DNA of 16,093 nucleotides from JAGTRP01 sp050259815 (GTDB lineage Bacteria; Pseudomonadota; Gammaproteobacteria; Burkholderiales; Rhodocyclaceae), in NCBI GenBank assembly GCA_050259815.1, contig JBLNBI010000201.1, positions 1 through 16,093 on the forward strand, written 5' to 3'. Below the pieces are notes generated by a model, which saw nothing but the letters and a program-made list of their open reading frames with translations, was not told where the DNA came from and searched no databases. This document shows positions 5,939-13,421 of this stretch, in pieces. A program made the position numbers and the translations under genes. Numbering within the stretch: position 1 is the first letter of the stretch; every line of letters starts with the position of its first letter.

Positions 5939-7576
5939 ATGATGCTTCACCGCCCCCATCGGCGCCGGGGCAAGGTGCTGTTCGGCGTAGTCGCCGCCGC
6001 CGTGGTCGGCCTGACGGCCCCCGCGGCGGCGGGCGCCCCCCGGGACAGACACAAGATCACGGCGCGCCATTACCACCCTTCCGCCAAACCGGCCCGGCAC
6101 GGCCGCGGCCAACCTGCCAAGGCGCGCCACTTCCGCCTCGCCCGGGAGGCGTCCGCCCCCCGAGTGCTGGCGGACGCCATGGCGCCGAGGGCCGAAGAAC
6201 CGATGCCGGCCGCAAACCTGCAGTTCGCTTCCGTAGCCACGGAACCCCTGGCCGAGTTCATCCCGGCGGCAAAGACCGGCCCCGCCGCCGGGCGGGCCGG
6301 CCTGGGCCGACTGGTCATCGGGTTCGCCCAGGCAGGCTTCCTCGCCATCCTCCTCGTGCTGGCGGCCTACACCCTGCGCCACTGGCTATTCACCCTGAAC
6401 CGGCTGTTCCGCCCGGTGACGGCGCCCTACACCGATATCGACACGGCCGACTGGCCCGAAATCACCGTATTCATCGCCGCCCACAACGAGGAGGCGGTGA
6501 TCGCCAACTGCCTCGAGGCCCTCCTCGACGTGGATTACCCCCGGGACCGCCTGCACCTGGTGCCGGTAAACGACCGCTCCTCCGACGGCACCCGGGCCAT
6601 CATCGACGGCTACGTCGCCCGCTTCCCGGGCCGCATCGCCCCCTTCCACCGCAGCAGCGGCAAGGCCGGCAAGGCCGCCGCCCTGAAGGACGCCATGGCC
6701 TATGCCCACGGCGACATCATCATCGTCTTCGACGCCGACTACATCCCCGGGCGCAACCTGCTCAAGCAACTGGTCGCCCCCTTCTTCGACCCGGAGGTGG
6801 GCGCCGTCATGGGCCGGGTGGTGCCCCTCAACGCCGCCAGCAACCTCCTCACCCGCCTCCTGGACCTGGAGCGCTCCGCCGGCTACCAGGTGGACCAGCA
6901 GGCCCGCATGAACCTCTCCCTGGTGCCCCAATACGGCGGCACCGTCGGCGGCATCCGCCGCAGCGCCATGACCGCCGCCGGCGGCTGGCACGACGACGTG
7001 CTGGCCGAGGACACCGACATCACCTACCGGCTCCTGCTGCGGGGCTGGCGGACGGTGTACATGAATCGGGCCGAGTGCTACGAGGAGGTGCCGGAAGCCT
7101 GGCCCGTCCGCCTCCGCCAGATCGGGCGCTGGTCGAAGGGACACAACCAGGCCCTGGCCCGCCACCTGGCCGGACTCATCCGTTCCCCCCGCGTGCCCCT
7201 GGCCACCAAGGTGGACGGGGCGCTCCTCCTCGGGGTGTTCGCCCTGCCGGCGGTCATCGCCTTCGGGCTGGTTCTCACCCTGTTGCTCTACTTCGCCAAT
7301 GCGGGCCTGGCCGGCGCCGCCATCGCATCCCTTGCCCTCGTCGCCTTCGGCGCCCTCGGCAATTTCGCCGCCTTCTTCCAGATCGCCGCCGCGGCCATCC
7401 TGGACGGCTATTCCCGCCGGCTTCGCCTGCTGCCCTTCAACCTCCTGGCCTTCGTCATCAGCACCGTGGCCATCTTCCGGGCCACCGTCCATCTGCTGGT
7501 CCACGACTGGCTGCTCAAGAAGGAAATGGTGTGGGACAAGACGGTGCGCTACCGCCGCCCGGGGGCCGCCCTATGA
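5939..7576 (+). CDS. Membrane GT2 processive glycosyltransferase (exopolysaccharide synthase)
   Basis: The product is 545 residues. The catalytic domain carries the full set of processive GT2 motifs: AHNEE (181-185), NDRSSDGT (211-218), DAD (265-267), EDTD (357-360, catalytic base) and QIGRW (394-398), as in NodC, hyaluronan, PgaC and cellulose synthases. Membrane segments lie at about 124-147 and at about 427-452, 455-485 and 497-520, giving the expected gated channel. There is no PilZ domain. Unusual is the first 120 residues: a basic start, a signal-like hydrophobic stretch (13-31), then a Pro/Ala/Arg/His-rich linker of about 90 residues before the first conserved helix. The likely donor is a UDP-HexNAc, given WecB and the deacetylase-like gene. 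AGGGGA (5931-5936) precedes two adjacent ATGs (5939, 5942); the second has better spacing. It overlaps the next gene by ATGA. Confidence 0.9.
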   Translation: MMLHRPHRRRGKVLFGVVAAAVVGLTAPAAAGAPRDRHKITARHYHPSAKPARHGRGQPAKARHFRLAREASAPRVLADAMAPRAEEPMPAANLQFASVATEPLAEFIPAAKTGPAAGRAGLGRLVIGFAQAGFLAILLVLAAYTLRHWLFTLNRLFRPVTAPYTDIDTADWPEITVFIAAHNEEAVIANCLEALLDVDYPRDRLHLVPVNDRSSDGTRAIIDGYVARFPGRIAPFHRSSGKAGKAAALKDAMAYAHGDIIIVFDADYIPGRNLLKQLVAPFFDPEVGAVMGRVVPLNAASNLLTRLLDLERSAGYQVDQQARMNLSLVPQYGGTVGGIRRSAMTAAGGWHDDVLAEDTDITYRLLLRGWRTVYMNRAECYEEVPEAWPVRLRQIGRWSKGHNQALARHLAGLIRSPRVPLATKVDGALLLGVFALPAVIAFGLVLTLLLYFANAGLAGAAIASLALVAFGALGNFAAFFQIAAAAILDGYSRRLRLLPFNLLAFVISTVAIFRATVHLLVHDWLLKKEMVWDKTVRYRRPGAAL

Positions 7577-8658
7577 GTACGCAAATCCTCTGGTGGGCCG
7601 TGTTTTCCGCCGCCAGCACCCTTCTCCTCGCCCTGCCCCTCGTGCCGGCCCTCCTCGAATGGCTGCACCCCACCGATGTGGCGCCCCTGCCCATCGCCCG
7701 GGAGCATGACGGGGATATCCGGCGCTTTGCCCTCGCCCTGCGCGACCGGATCGAGCCCTTCCTCCCCGCCCTGGCCGACGCGAACAGGAAAGGGGAGAAC
7801 ATCGCCGCGTCGCTGCCCGACGGCGCTCCCCTCCTCCTGCTCGGCATCCCGGAAGAGCTCCCGGGCGGCCCCCTGGAGGGGCTTGTTCCCAAGGCCATCG
7901 TGGCGGCGCTCCGGGATATCCGTGTCTTTTCCGGCTTTCCCCCGGCCAGCGCCTGGTTCACCGGGGCCGATCTCTCGGCTGGCCCCGGCGCGGAGCTCCG
8001 CAGCGCCTTCGCCGGGGGAGATATCCGGCTGGACGGGGGCGTCCAGGTCCTGCGCTGGATCCATGCCGGCGGCACCCTGGCGGCGGCCGAGGGCTGCCGC
8101 CTGAACGGCCGGGCCTCGGCCAACAGGGCCATCCAACTGGGCGCCGACGTGGCTTTCGAGCGCCTCAACGCGCCGACCGTGCGCACCGGTCGGGGGGCCC
8201 CGCCGGGAGACCGCCATGAGGAAGATCTGTCGGCCTTTGAACCCCGGGGCCACGCTCTGGACCTGGCCGGCCGCTCCAACCTTCTGGTGGGCGACCTGGA
8301 GGTGCCCCCCGGCCACGCCGTCGAAACCAATATCGTGGTCCTCGGCCGCCTGTCCCTAGGAGCTGGCACCGAGGTCCGGGGCAGCATCAAGGCCAAGGGG
8401 CTGCTCGAAATCGGCCCCGGCGCCGCGGTCACCGGCGCCGCGGTCTGCGCCGGTGACATTTCCGTCGGCCCGGATGCCGCCGTCGGCGGCCCCCTGGTGG
8501 CGGAAGGCGGCCTCCGGCTGGCGGAAGGCAGCCGGGTAGGCAGCCCGGCACACCAGACCACCGTCAGCGCCCGATACATCGCCGTCGCCCCGAACGTCTC
8601 GGTGCACGGCACCCTCTGGGCCCGGGACTGGGGCATCACGGAAGGGGCTGCGACATGA
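7573..8658 (+). CDS. Membrane-anchored bactofilin-like beta-helix protein
   Basis: The product is 361 residues. One N-terminal membrane segment (about 7-28) is followed by about 170 residues without a recognised fold and then a C-terminal right-handed beta-helix of short Gly/Val/Ala repeats (about 240-345: NLLVGDLEVPPGHAVETNI, LSLGAGTEVRGSIKAKG, LEIGPGAAVTGAAVCAGD, ISVGPDAAVGGPLVAEG). This resembles polymer-forming bactofilin-type domains. Bactofilins are cytoskeletal scaffolds; some of them localise cell-wall or polysaccharide enzymes. Here it could hold the synthase in place, though an acyltransferase-like beta-helix is another possibility. The start is fixed by the ATGA overlap with the GT2 stop, and its own stop overlaps the next start in the same way. 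Confidence 0.78.
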   Translation: MSTQILWWAVFSAASTLLLALPLVPALLEWLHPTDVAPLPIAREHDGDIRRFALALRDRIEPFLPALADANRKGENIAASLPDGAPLLLLGIPEELPGGPLEGLVPKAIVAALRDIRVFSGFPPASAWFTGADLSAGPGAELRSAFAGGDIRLDGGVQVLRWIHAGGTLAAAEGCRLNGRASANRAIQLGADVAFERLNAPTVRTGRGAPPGDRHEEDLSAFEPRGHALDLAGRSNLLVGDLEVPPGHAVETNIVVLGRLSLGAGTEVRGSIKAKGLLEIGPGAAVTGAAVCAGDISVGPDAAVGGPLVAEGGLRLAEGSRVGSPAHQTTVSARYIAVAPNVSVHGTLWARDWGITEGAAT

Positions 8659-9626
8659 GGGCCCTTCTCGCCGCCCTGCTGCTCTTCGCCGCCCAGGCCA
8701 TGGCCGCCCCCTTCGACCTGGAGGGCTACCAGGATGCCGACGGCCCCGTCCGCCTCAAGCGGGGTGGCGATTTCATGGACCCCTATTTCGCCCTCAAGGC
8801 CCTGCTCCTGGCCCAGCGCTACGGCCTGGACGCCAAGCCGGCCCTGACCCGGCTGATCGGCTGGATGCTCCCCCGGCAGAAGGCCGACGGCAGCTTCGAC
8901 CGCTACTGCCGCCGGGCGGACGGCCTATGGGAGGCCTGCCGCCGGGCGGATGCGGACGACTCCATGCTCGCCCTCTGGATCGAAGCCCTGGACGTGGCGG
9001 CGCCCCCCGAAGGCGCCCCTCCGGGGTGGGTGGTGAGCGCCGCCTGGGCGGAGGCCGCCCTGGAGCGGAACCGGGAGGCCACCGGGGTCTATCGCATCTT
9101 TGCCGACCAGCCGGTAGCCCTGTTCATGGACAACGTGGAAATCCTGGCCGCCCTGCGCCACCTGGCGGCCTCGGCGGAGAAGCGGGGCGACGGCAACGCC
9201 GCGGCGCGCTGGAAGGGCCGGCTGGCCGCCCTGGAGGACGGCCTGCCCCGGGTGTTCGGTGACGGTTTGGCACGGCCGCTGCGCATCTCCACCCAGGAGC
9301 GGAACGACTGGGACTTCTACCCGGACGGGGTGGCAGAGGCCTTCGGCTGGCTCCACGGCTACCCCGCCGCCGCCGACGGCCCCCGCATGCGCCGGTGGCT
9401 CGCCCAGAACGGCGACGCCTGGAAGCGCTTCGCCGAGCACAACGCCCCCTGGGGAATCATTGCCCTGGCCGCCCTCGATGCCGGCGAAACCGCCGTGGCG
9501 CGGGACTGGCGCGATCGCCAGCGGAAAGCCCGAAGCGGCGAGCACTGGAATGTTCTTGAGGAAGCCGCCTACCAGGCGATCGGGGCCGCCCTGCCCATCG
9601 CCGGCCCGGCGGCCGCCAAGCCGTGA
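8655..9626 (+). CDS. Periplasmic alpha-helical protein, possible glycan hydrolase or lyase
   Basis: The product is 323 residues. A signal peptide is clear (1-17, AQAMA|APF). The rest is mostly amphipathic helices with loop motifs of the kind seen in (alpha/alpha)6 toroid glycosidases and lyases: GGDFMDPYFALKALLLAQRYG (split across 38-58), RADADDSMLALW (97-108), FMDNVEILAAL (157-167), NDWDFYPDGVAEAFGWL (217-233). Candidate catalytic acids are D101, D102, D159, D218, D220 and D224; C85 and C95 could form a disulfide. I do not recognise a named family, so the enzymatic role is inferred. Synthase-dependent systems often include a periplasmic hydrolase or lyase (BcsZ, AlgL, PelA), and this gene sits in the matching place. 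Start set by the ATGA overlap at 8655. Confidence 0.78.
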   Translation: MRALLAALLLFAAQAMAAPFDLEGYQDADGPVRLKRGGDFMDPYFALKALLLAQRYGLDAKPALTRLIGWMLPRQKADGSFDRYCRRADGLWEACRRADADDSMLALWIEALDVAAPPEGAPPGWVVSAAWAEAALERNREATGVYRIFADQPVALFMDNVEILAALRHLAASAEKRGDGNAAARWKGRLAALEDGLPRVFGDGLARPLRISTQERNDWDFYPDGVAEAFGWLHGYPAAADGPRMRRWLAQNGDAWKRFAEHNAPWGIIALAALDAGETAVARDWRDRQRKARSGEHWNVLEEAAYQAIGAALPIAGPAAAKP

Positions 9627-9653
9627 CCTGAAAGCAGACCTAGGAGAAGAACC

Positions 9654-10808
9654 GTGTACCAGAAGATCATGCTGTGTGCGGGCACCCGTCCCGAGATCAT
9701 CAAGATGGCGCCCGTCTATCACGCCCTCGCCGCCAAAGGGGAAACGCCCTTGCTGCTGCACACCGGCCAGCACGAGGAAATGGCCTGGCCCCTGTACGAC
9801 TTCTTCGGCATGAGCCCTACCCAGTCCCTGTCACCCCGCCGCCGGGGCAACTCCCTCGCCACCCTCAATGCCAGCGTCCTGGAACAGGCCGGCGACGCCA
9901 TCGAGGATGCCCGGCCCGTGGCCGTCCTGGTCCAGGGGGACACCACCTCGGCCCAGGCCTGCGCCCTGGCTGCCTATTACCTCAATATCCCCGTGGGCCA
10001 CGTGGAGGCCGGGCTGCGGACCGGCCAACGGGATCCCTTCCCCGAGGAAAAGAACCGGGAGTTGATCGGCCGCCTGGCGGAGTGGCACTTCGCCCCCACC
10101 CCCCAGGCGGAACGCAACCTCGCCCGGGAGGGCATCACCCGCCACGTTCATTGCGTCGGCAACACGGCGGTGGATGCGGTTCTCCTGGGCAGCCGCCGGC
10201 TTTCCGGCTGGACGCCGGGCAATGGGGCGGAGCGGTCCCTGCTCGGATTCCTGGAAGCCAATCCCCGGAAGAGCCTGATCCTGGTCACCGCCCACCGCCG
10301 GGAAAACTGGGGTGAGCCCATCCTCCGGGTGGCCCGGGCGGTGCGCTCACTGGTGGAAAAGAGGGCCGATGTCTGCGTGGTGTGGCCCCTCCACGCCAAT
10401 CCCATCCTGCGGGCCCTGGTCATGCCCGAACTGGACGCCCTGGCGGCCACCGCCACCCACCGGCTCCTGGCCACGGAACCCCTCAACTATCCGGCCCTAC
10501 TTTTCGCCATGAACCGGGCGGGCATCCTTCTCACCGATTCCGGCGGCATCCAGGAGGAAGCCGCCACCCTGCACAAGCCCGTGCTGGTGATGCGGGAGAG
10601 CACCGAACGCCAGGAGCTGATCGACGCCGGCGGCGGCCTGCTGGTGGGCACCGACCAGGAAACCATCGAGCGGGAAGTGATCCGCCTCCTGGACGACGAT
10701 GACGCCCGGGAGGCCATGGAGGCGGCGCCCAATCCCTTCGGGGACGGCCGGGCGGCAGAGCGGATCCGGGACATCCTGAACCGGGGAGACGCGGCATGCG
10801 CCGGCTGA
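9654..10808 (+). CDS. wecB: UDP-N-acetylglucosamine 2-epimerase (non-hydrolysing)
   Basis: The product is 384 residues, close to E. coli WecB (376). It interconverts UDP-GlcNAc and UDP-ManNAc in the cytoplasm. The signature residues are all there: GTRPEIIKMAP (10-20), GDTT with D96, HVEAGLRTG with E118, PEE (E131/E132), TAHRREN with H214, and TDSGGIQEEA (294-303) for UDP binding. The start is GTG at 9654, placed 7 nt after AGGAG (9642-9646). It lies inside the polysaccharide operon, 27 nt after the previous stop, so it probably supplies ManNAc donor to the local synthase. No wecC-type dehydrogenase is in the window, so the sugar used here is probably ManNAc rather than its uronic acid; that is inference. 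The end overlaps the next gene by 13 bp. Confidence 0.95.
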   Translation: MYQKIMLCAGTRPEIIKMAPVYHALAAKGETPLLLHTGQHEEMAWPLYDFFGMSPTQSLSPRRRGNSLATLNASVLEQAGDAIEDARPVAVLVQGDTTSAQACALAAYYLNIPVGHVEAGLRTGQRDPFPEEKNRELIGRLAEWHFAPTPQAERNLAREGITRHVHCVGNTAVDAVLLGSRRLSGWTPGNGAERSLLGFLEANPRKSLILVTAHRRENWGEPILRVARAVRSLVEKRADVCVVWPLHANPILRALVMPELDALAATATHRLLATEPLNYPALLFAMNRAGILLTDSGGIQEEAATLHKPVLVMRESTERQELIDAGGGLLVGTDQETIEREVIRLLDDDDAREAMEAAPNPFGDGRAAERIRDILNRGDAACAG

Positions 10809-11626
10809 TCCTAGCCCTCGTCCTCCTGGCCGGGGGGGGGGCCCAGGCCGAGACCCCGGTCCCTGAAAACTCTCCCGATCCCCTGGCCCGGACCCTGCCC
10901 GTGCCGGTAGTGGCGCCGGAGGCCAAGGGCTCCTTTTTCCTGGGCGCCAGCCATAGCGCCCTGACCTCCGGCTACGGCACCTGGAACGCAGCGGAAGCTC
11001 GACTGGTGGTGGAACAGGGAAGCAACACCTGGTACGGCGACGTGGCCCGGCGGGAGCAGTTCAACGACCAGGGGACGGCCTTCGGCGCCGGGCTGAGCCA
11101 TGTCTTCAATCCCGACTGGTATGCCTCGGGCTTCATCAGCGGCAGCAGCGGCGGCTTCTTCCTGCCTCAGCGCCGGATCGACCTTTTCCTCCACCGGAAG
11201 TGGCTCGACGACCGGAGCCTGGTGACCACCGTCGGCATCGGGCATGTGGATGCCAAGGACGGCCATCGGGACAACAGCCTCTTCCTGGCCGCCACCCTCT
11301 ACACCCAGAGCAAGCTGGTGCTGGAAGGGGGCGTGCGCTTCAACCGCAGCGACCCCGGCCAGGTGGACTCGGCACGCCCGTTCGTGGCGGTGACCTGGGG
11401 CGAGGCGAAACGCCAGTACCTGAGCGCCCGGGTCGAATCGGGCCGGGAGGCCTACCAGCTCATCAGCCCCGGGGCGGCCATCTCCGACTTCCACAGCACC
11501 CTGGCCACCCTGGGCTGGCGCCGCTGGATCACCAAGGACAGCGGGATACAGGTGACCGGGGAGTATTACGAGAACCCCAACTACCGCCGGCGAGGAATCG
11601 GGCTGGCCTTCTTCCGGGATTTCTGA
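10796..11626 (+). CDS. YaiO-like outer-membrane beta-barrel protein
   Basis: The product is 276 residues. A signal peptide ends near residue 18 (GGGAQA|ET). The mature part is made of alternating beta-strands with aromatic girdles, for example NTWYGDVARREQF, AFGAGLSHVFNPDWYASGFISG, LFLHRKWL and GIQVTGEYYENPNY. It ends in ...GIGLAFFRDF with the terminal Phe that BAM substrates use. The pattern fits the YaiO family; in E. coli yaiO lies near a GT2 gene (yaiP). As the only outer-membrane protein in the operon it is the natural exit pore for the polymer, though YaiO proteins lack the TPR scaffold of PgaA or BcsC. The start at 10796 overlaps the WecB stop by 13 bp. Codons 13-16 contain a run of ten G (see separate entry). 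Confidence 0.85.
   Translation: MRRLILALVLLAGGGAQAETPVPENSPDPLARTLPVPVVAPEAKGSFFLGASHSALTSGYGTWNAAEARLVVEQGSNTWYGDVARREQFNDQGTAFGAGLSHVFNPDWYASGFISGSSGGFFLPQRRIDLFLHRKWLDDRSLVTTVGIGHVDAKDGHRDNSLFLAATLYTQSKLVLEGGVRFNRSDPGQVDSARPFVAVTWGEAKRQYLSARVESGREAYQLISPGAAISDFHSTLATLGWRRWITKDSGIQVTGEYYENPNYRRRGIGLAFFRDF
10832..10841 (+). repeat. G10 homopolymer inside the signal-peptide codons of the YaiO-like gene
   Basis: Ten consecutive G encode Gly13-Gly14-Gly15 and the first base of Ala16. The WecB stop (10806-10808) lies before the tract, so slippage would shift only the barrel gene, about 36 nt after its start. G-runs of this length are typical slipped-strand contingency sites. Confidence 0.85.
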
Positions 11627-12423
11627 TGCCGATCTTCCCGAAAACCCGATTGCGGCCCTGGGGCTGGCGCGGAGGCGAGATTCCCATGCACCGCGCCTTC
11701 CGTACCCTGCCCTGGCACTCGGTCCGCTTTCCCGCCGTGGTGCTGGCGGTGGCTGCCTGGCTGGCCGCCTTCGCTTTCGGCTACGGGCTGCTGGCCGACG
11801 GCATCGCCGGGGCCTTGGCATTCTGGAGGGAACACCTGGGCCTGGCCTGGGAAATCCGGCACGTTCCCTACCCGGTACCCCTGCTGGGGTCGATGGACCT
11901 GCTGCAACTGGAGGTGCCCCGTCCGCCCCCCACGCCTGCGGACTGGCTGGCCAACCTCATCCTGATGACGGGAGCCTTCGCCGCCTCCCTGCGGCTGCCC
12001 CCCCAGGGGCTGCCCCTGGCCTACCTGCTCCGCTTGGTCGTCGGGCTGCACGGGGTATCCCTGGCCTACTTCGCCGTGGCGGCGGAGCATTTTCCCTACG
12101 GCATCGGGGACCACACGGGCAGCCTGTACCGCTTCACCATGGTGCTGGTGGCCCTGCTCCCCGCCATGCTGGCCGGGACCTTCTACGTCATCGAGCCGTC
12201 CTGGCCCCGGCGCCTGGCGGCCACCCTGCTCATGGTGGGCTACTTCGCCTTGACCCTGCCCTTCAAGCTCCTCGCCCATGCGGCCATCATCGACCTCCTC
12301 TCACCCCTGGCGATGCCGGTGCTCTACCTGGTGTTCGGGCCGCCCCTGGACATCCTCCTGCTGGTCGCCCTCTATTCCTGGGCCATCACCTGGGAGAAAG
12401 GCGGCCAAAGCCGGGCGGCCTGA
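11626..12423 (+). CDS. Polytopic inner-membrane protein of unknown function, last gene of the operon
   Basis: The product is up to 265 residues and I recognise no family. About six membrane segments can be drawn: 34-56, 107-123, 130-152, 168-190, 196-215 and 225-254 (the last may be two). A proline-rich loop (about 78-106) follows the first helix. The first ATG (11626) overlaps the barrel-gene stop as TGATG but has no clear ribosome binding site. A second in-frame ATG at 11686 has GGAGG 10 nt upstream, giving 245 residues, and is a serious alternative. Codon use matches the operon. Candidate roles are polymer modification, membrane translocation or an assembly partner of the synthase, like PgaD, but none is shown by sequence. 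Confidence 0.78.
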   Translation: MPIFPKTRLRPWGWRGGEIPMHRAFRTLPWHSVRFPAVVLAVAAWLAAFAFGYGLLADGIAGALAFWREHLGLAWEIRHVPYPVPLLGSMDLLQLEVPRPPPTPADWLANLILMTGAFAASLRLPPQGLPLAYLLRLVVGLHGVSLAYFAVAAEHFPYGIGDHTGSLYRFTMVLVALLPAMLAGTFYVIEPSWPRRLAATLLMVGYFALTLPFKLLAHAAIIDLLSPLAMPVLYLVFGPPLDILLLVALYSWAITWEKGGQSRAA

Positions 12424-12425
12424 CG

Positions 12426-12438
12426 GCCCGCGCCGGGC
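12426..12438. terminator. Short hairpin between convergent gene ends
   Basis: GCCCG-CGC-CGGGC forms a 5-bp GC stem in the 20-bp gap between the operon stop (12423) and the response-regulator stop (12444). There is no T-run on either strand, so it would be at best a weak or factor-dependent end signal. Confidence 0.25.
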
Positions 12439-12443
12439 AGCGG

Positions 12444-13085
12444 CTACACGAGCCCCCTGTCCCGGGCGAACAGGGTCAGGGCCATCCGGTCCCTCAGGTC
12501 CAGCTTGGCGTAGATGCGGTGCAGGTGAACCTTCACGGTCCCCTCGGTGATATGGGCCTTCTCGGCGATCTGGCGGTTGGCGAGGCCGGAGGCCACCATC
12601 CGCACCAGGTCCAGCTCCCGGGGGGTAAGGATGGCGCTGATCTGGTACATCTCCGTTTCCCGGCGCAGGATCTTGTCCAGGGCAAGGCCGATGGAGCGCT
12701 TCTCGATCCAGGTCTCCCCGGCGTGGACCTTGCGCAGGCAGCGGAGGAGCTGGTCTGCCGACATGTCCTTCAGGATCATTCCCCGGACCCCGAGGCGGAC
12801 GGCGGTAAGGACATCGTCCTGGTGCATGGTGGCCGTGTAGATCACCGTGCGGGTGAGGGAGCTTTCCCGATGCAGTTCCGCCAGCACGGCCAGCCCGTCC
12901 ATGCCGGGCATCTTGAGGTCGAGCAGGAGGATATCGGGCTGCAGCCTGCGGACGGCCTCCAGGGCCTGTTGCCCGTCCCTGCAGGCGTATTCCACCCGGA
13001 AGTCCGGTTCTGCCGTCAGGATGGACTCCATGGCCTGGAGCATGAGGGGGTGGTCGTCGGCCAGAATCAAGCGGATCGGTGTCAT
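12444..13085 (-). CDS. NarL/LuxR-family response regulator
   Basis: The product is 213 residues. The receiver domain has the acidic pair in LILADDH (D10/D11), the phospho-acceptor aspartate in LLLDLKMPGMDG (D56), a Thr/Ala switch position in IYTAT, and the conserved lysine in MILKD (K106). The C-terminal LuxR-type HTH (about 153-208) contains LTPREL, ANRQIAEKAHITEGTVKVHLHRIYAKL. The ATG at 13085 is 4 nt after GGGAGA (13095-13090); an ATG at 13097 adds four residues (MGDK) but has no ribosome binding site. No histidine kinase is adjacent, so the partner is elsewhere. It converges on the polysaccharide operon, and control of that operon is plausible but unproven. An inverted repeat with a NarL-type heptamer lies just upstream, which suggests autoregulation. 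Confidence 0.93.
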   Translation of the reverse strand: MTPIRLILADDHPLMLQAMESILTAEPDFRVEYACRDGQQALEAVRRLQPDILLLDLKMPGMDGLAVLAELHRESSLTRTVIYTATMHQDDVLTAVRLGVRGMILKDMSADQLLRCLRKVHAGETWIEKRSIGLALDKILRRETEMYQISAILTPRELDLVRMVASGLANRQIAEKAHITEGTVKVHLHRIYAKLDLRDRMALTLFARDRGLV

Positions 13086-13107
13086 CTTGTCTCCCATGGT
13101 GTCGGTC

Positions 13108-13131
13108 TAAATTACAGTTACCCCTAATTTA
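13108..13131. promoter_or_regulatory. Inverted repeat with NarL-type heptamer upstream of the response regulator
   Basis: TAAATTA (13108-13114) and TAATTTA (13125-13131) are exact reverse complements separated by 10 nt. The spacer and right arm include TACCCCT (13119-13125), which fits the TACYYMT heptamer bound by NarL-type regulators. It lies 22 bp upstream of the 13085 start, in an AT-rich island without a clear sigma70 -35/-10 pair. Confidence 0.45.
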
Positions 13132-13421
13132 TGTTTCCGGCCGGAATCCGCCATGGGGCGGATCAGGTGATGGGAGCGGGGATTCTTCTCAGGTGGGCGC
13201 GCGACTCCTGCTCCACGGTGAGCAATTCCGGTGGGCGGGCGCTTTCGACAGGGCAACGCCCCTGCCCCGCCATGCCAATTACGTACTTTTGCCCATCGAT
13301 ATGGCCGCCGGCCTTCCGTAACATGCCCATCTTCGGCGCCGGGCACGGCAGGAAGCGGTCAGGCGTCGCTTCGTCCCTGTTCTCCCGCCCCATAACAACA
13401 GGCTTGGATAAGGAGACAAAA
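13132..13421. other. Intergenic stretch without a convincing gene
   Basis: About 290 bp between the regulator's upstream repeat and the first mini-ORF. Open frames here lack ribosome binding sites and show no family. I see no strong promoter for either direction. The AT-rich patch around 13277-13300 contains TTACGTA and ATCGATA, either of which could be part of a regulator site, but neither forms a clear repeat. Confidence 0.4.

Noticed and set aside
5857..7572. In-frame upstream part of a 933-codon frame leading into the bactofilin-like gene
   Set aside because: It runs out of frame through the GT2 gene with Pro/Arg-rich nonsense; the real start is the ATGA overlap at 7573.
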